Source: JAYVSZ01 sp043774925
GTDB taxonomy: Bacteria; Pseudomonadota; Gammaproteobacteria; Burkholderiales; Methylophilaceae
DNA: 15,152 bases
Assembly (NCBI GenBank): GCA_043774925.1
Contig: JAYVSZ010000032.1
Span: 1 to 15,152 of the forward strand
Reading direction: 5' to 3'
Shown in pieces: positions 14,606 through 15,152 of the stretch (positions within the stretch are counted from its first letter, which is position 1; every line of letters starts with the position of its first letter). A model generated the notes under the pieces. That model did not search any database and was not told the origin of the DNA. It saw nothing but the letters and a program-made list of their open reading frames with translations. A program made the translations under genes and the position numbers.

Positions 14606-14622
14606 AGCAACAGGCGTGCCAG
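14606..14622 (-). promoter_or_regulatory. Sigma54 (RpoN) promoter of the pilin gene
   Basis: On the minus strand the sequence reads CTGGCACGCCTGTTGCT, matching the RpoN consensus YTGGCACGrNNNTTGCW at nearly every position. GG (14620-14619) and GC (14608-14607) have the required 10-base gap between them. Transcription should start near 14595, giving a leader of about 93 bases. Pilin genes in proteobacteria are commonly driven by RpoN with the PilS/PilR system. Confidence 0.9.
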
Positions 14623-14780
14623 TTTTGTGTGATTTTAGGTTTAGGCATAAAAACAGAGCTAAAGTGACCGTTTTTTGCGTTTGTTTTTAGGTTAATAAAT
14701 CGGCCTGCCAGCAGCCATGGGCTTGGCGAGGCGATTGTAAAGTAATGTTAAGTCATGGCGTTTAATTGGCGCAAAACAAC

Positions 14781-14800
14781 AACGAAGCCTAGGCTCCGTT
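14781..14800. terminator. Weak terminator-like hairpin
   Basis: AACG-x-AGC pairs with GCT-x-CGTT around a CTAG loop. T-rich stretches follow on both strands (GTTGTTGTTTTG on minus, TTTTTGTTT on plus). On the minus strand the one non-Watson-Crick pair is a G-U wobble, so it may stop transcripts entering from the right. Confidence 0.35.
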
Positions 14801-14816
14801 TTTGTTTGCATTTTGA

Positions 14817-14833
14817 CTGACATTTTTTGTCAG
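14817..14833. promoter_or_regulatory. CTGACA-TTTTT-TGTCAG palindrome, possible activator site
   Basis: Perfect 6-base inverted arms are separated by five T. TGTC-type boxes are reported for PilR, but this lies about 220 bases upstream of the -12 element, further than usual. Assignment to PilR is speculative. Confidence 0.25.
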
Positions 14834-14877
14834 GTCTAACGCCTTAACTACAAATTATGTCACTTATTGCTATAGCG

Positions 14878-14899
14878 GTAGCCTCGATGATAATCGAGG
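14878..14899 (+). repeat. REP 8, short-loop type
   Basis: Identical to REPs 1, 2 and 5 (GTAG, 7-bp arms, GATA loop). First half of the inverted pair in tandem copy 1. Confidence 0.9.
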
Positions 14900-14911
14900 A
14901 GCATTTAATAT

Positions 14912-14942
14912 CCTCGATTTCGCTTCGCTTCATCGCGGCTAC
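14912..14942 (-). repeat. REP 9, long-loop type, inverted
   Basis: CCTCGAT arm, 13-base loop, then ATCGCGG with one arm change (C for A), and CTAC. Second half of the pair in tandem copy 1. Confidence 0.87.
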
Positions 14943-15000
14943 AATGTTAACCCTACAAAATTACCAAAACTTCCACCATGGTTTTTTGCCTGCGCTGTTA

Positions 15001-15021
15001 TTACTTAAGTTATTTAAGTAA
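15001..15021. repeat. AT-rich palindrome at the tandem-copy junction
   Basis: TTACTTAA and TTAAGTAA are perfect 8-base arms around GTTAT, one base before copy 2 starts. Copy 2 is cut just before its equivalent. Confidence 0.65.
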
Positions 15022-15022
15022 C

Positions 15023-15044
15023 GTAGCCTCGATGATAATCGAGG
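15023..15044 (+). repeat. REP 10, short-loop type
   Basis: Exact copy of REP 8, in tandem copy 2. Confidence 0.9.
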
Positions 15045-15056
15045 CGCATTTAACAT

Positions 15057-15087
15057 CCTCGATTTCGCTTCGCTTCATCGCGGCTAC
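15057..15087 (-). repeat. REP 11, long-loop type, inverted
   Basis: Exact copy of REP 9 with the same ATCGCGG arm change, so the change predates the tandem duplication. Confidence 0.87.
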
Positions 15088-15152
15088 AATGTTAACCCTA
15101 CAAAATTACCAAAACTTCCACCATGGTTTTTTGCCTGCGCTGTTATTACTTA

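Larger units (their letters stand above)
14623..14877. other. Non-coding region upstream of the pilin promoter
   Basis: I see no supportable gene here. It contains a GC-rich hairpin (14703-14732), a terminator-like hairpin (14781-14800) and a CTGACA/TGTCAG palindrome (14817-14833). It is the place to expect binding sites for an RpoN activator such as PilR. Confidence 0.5.
14878..15152. repeat. 145-bp tandem duplication containing REP pairs (second copy runs off the window)
   Basis: Copy 1 is 14878-15022. Copy 2 starts at 15023 and is cut by the window end after 130 bases. The visible overlap differs at only two positions (14900/15045 and 14909/15054). Each unit holds a short-loop REP, a 12-base spacer, an inverted long-loop REP and about 80 bp of unique DNA. 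I see no gene in it. More copies may lie to the right. Confidence 0.93.

Noticed and set aside
14755..14820. Possible 21-residue basic peptide (plus strand)
   Set aside because: Too short, no RBS, and it overlaps the terminator-like hairpin.

Overview
The window looks like chromosomal DNA of a betaproteobacterium. The methylotroph family Methylophilaceae (Methylotenera/Methylophilus-like) is my best guess. It rests on moderate-to-low GC, the xseB-ispA-dxs and folE2 gene order, the mix of families, and a sigma54-driven type IV pilin. The genus is inference; no rRNA or other marker gene is present.

Layout, left to right. (1) 1-1779, + strand: the 3' part of chorismate synthase (aroC), then an MFS transporter 3 bp later. 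(2) 1938-2600, +: a secreted or periplasmic retropepsin-like aspartic protease, ending at a strong bidirectional terminator (2601-2626). (3) 4206-2640, - strand: folE2, two tandem DUF2970 membrane-protein paralogues and a dodecin-like protein, ending at the same terminator from the other side. (4) 8079-4311, -: a carboxylesterase, then xseB-ispA-dxs, the conserved isoprenoid-precursor cluster. (5) 8204-12301, +: a three-gene cyclic-nucleotide cassette. It holds a membrane adenylate cyclase with a CHASE2 sensor, a metallo-beta-lactamase-fold protein resembling class II cyclic-nucleotide phosphodiesterases, and a protein combining a cyclic-nucleotide-binding domain with a rhodanese domain. (6) 12318-13188: a RAYT (REP-associated tyrosine transposase) gene surrounded by seven GTAG-headed palindromic REP elements. 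(7) 14502-13212, -: a type IV pilin with a near-perfect sigma54 promoter and a 5'-UTR stem-loop, then a strong terminator, then a TfpX/TfpZ-type pilin accessory gene. (8) 14623-15152: no convincing gene. It holds hairpins and, at the right edge, a 145-bp tandem duplication in which each copy carries an inverted pair of the same REP elements.

The most interesting unit is the cyclic-nucleotide cassette: a predicted cAMP maker, a predicted cAMP destroyer and a predicted cAMP sensor lie head to tail with gaps of 21 and 3 bp. The sensor has no DNA-binding domain and carries a rhodanese domain with an intact active-site Cys, so the output may be sulfur or redox chemistry rather than transcription. 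Second is the REP/RAYT system, with eleven REPs in two distinct loop classes. Third is the pilin control region.
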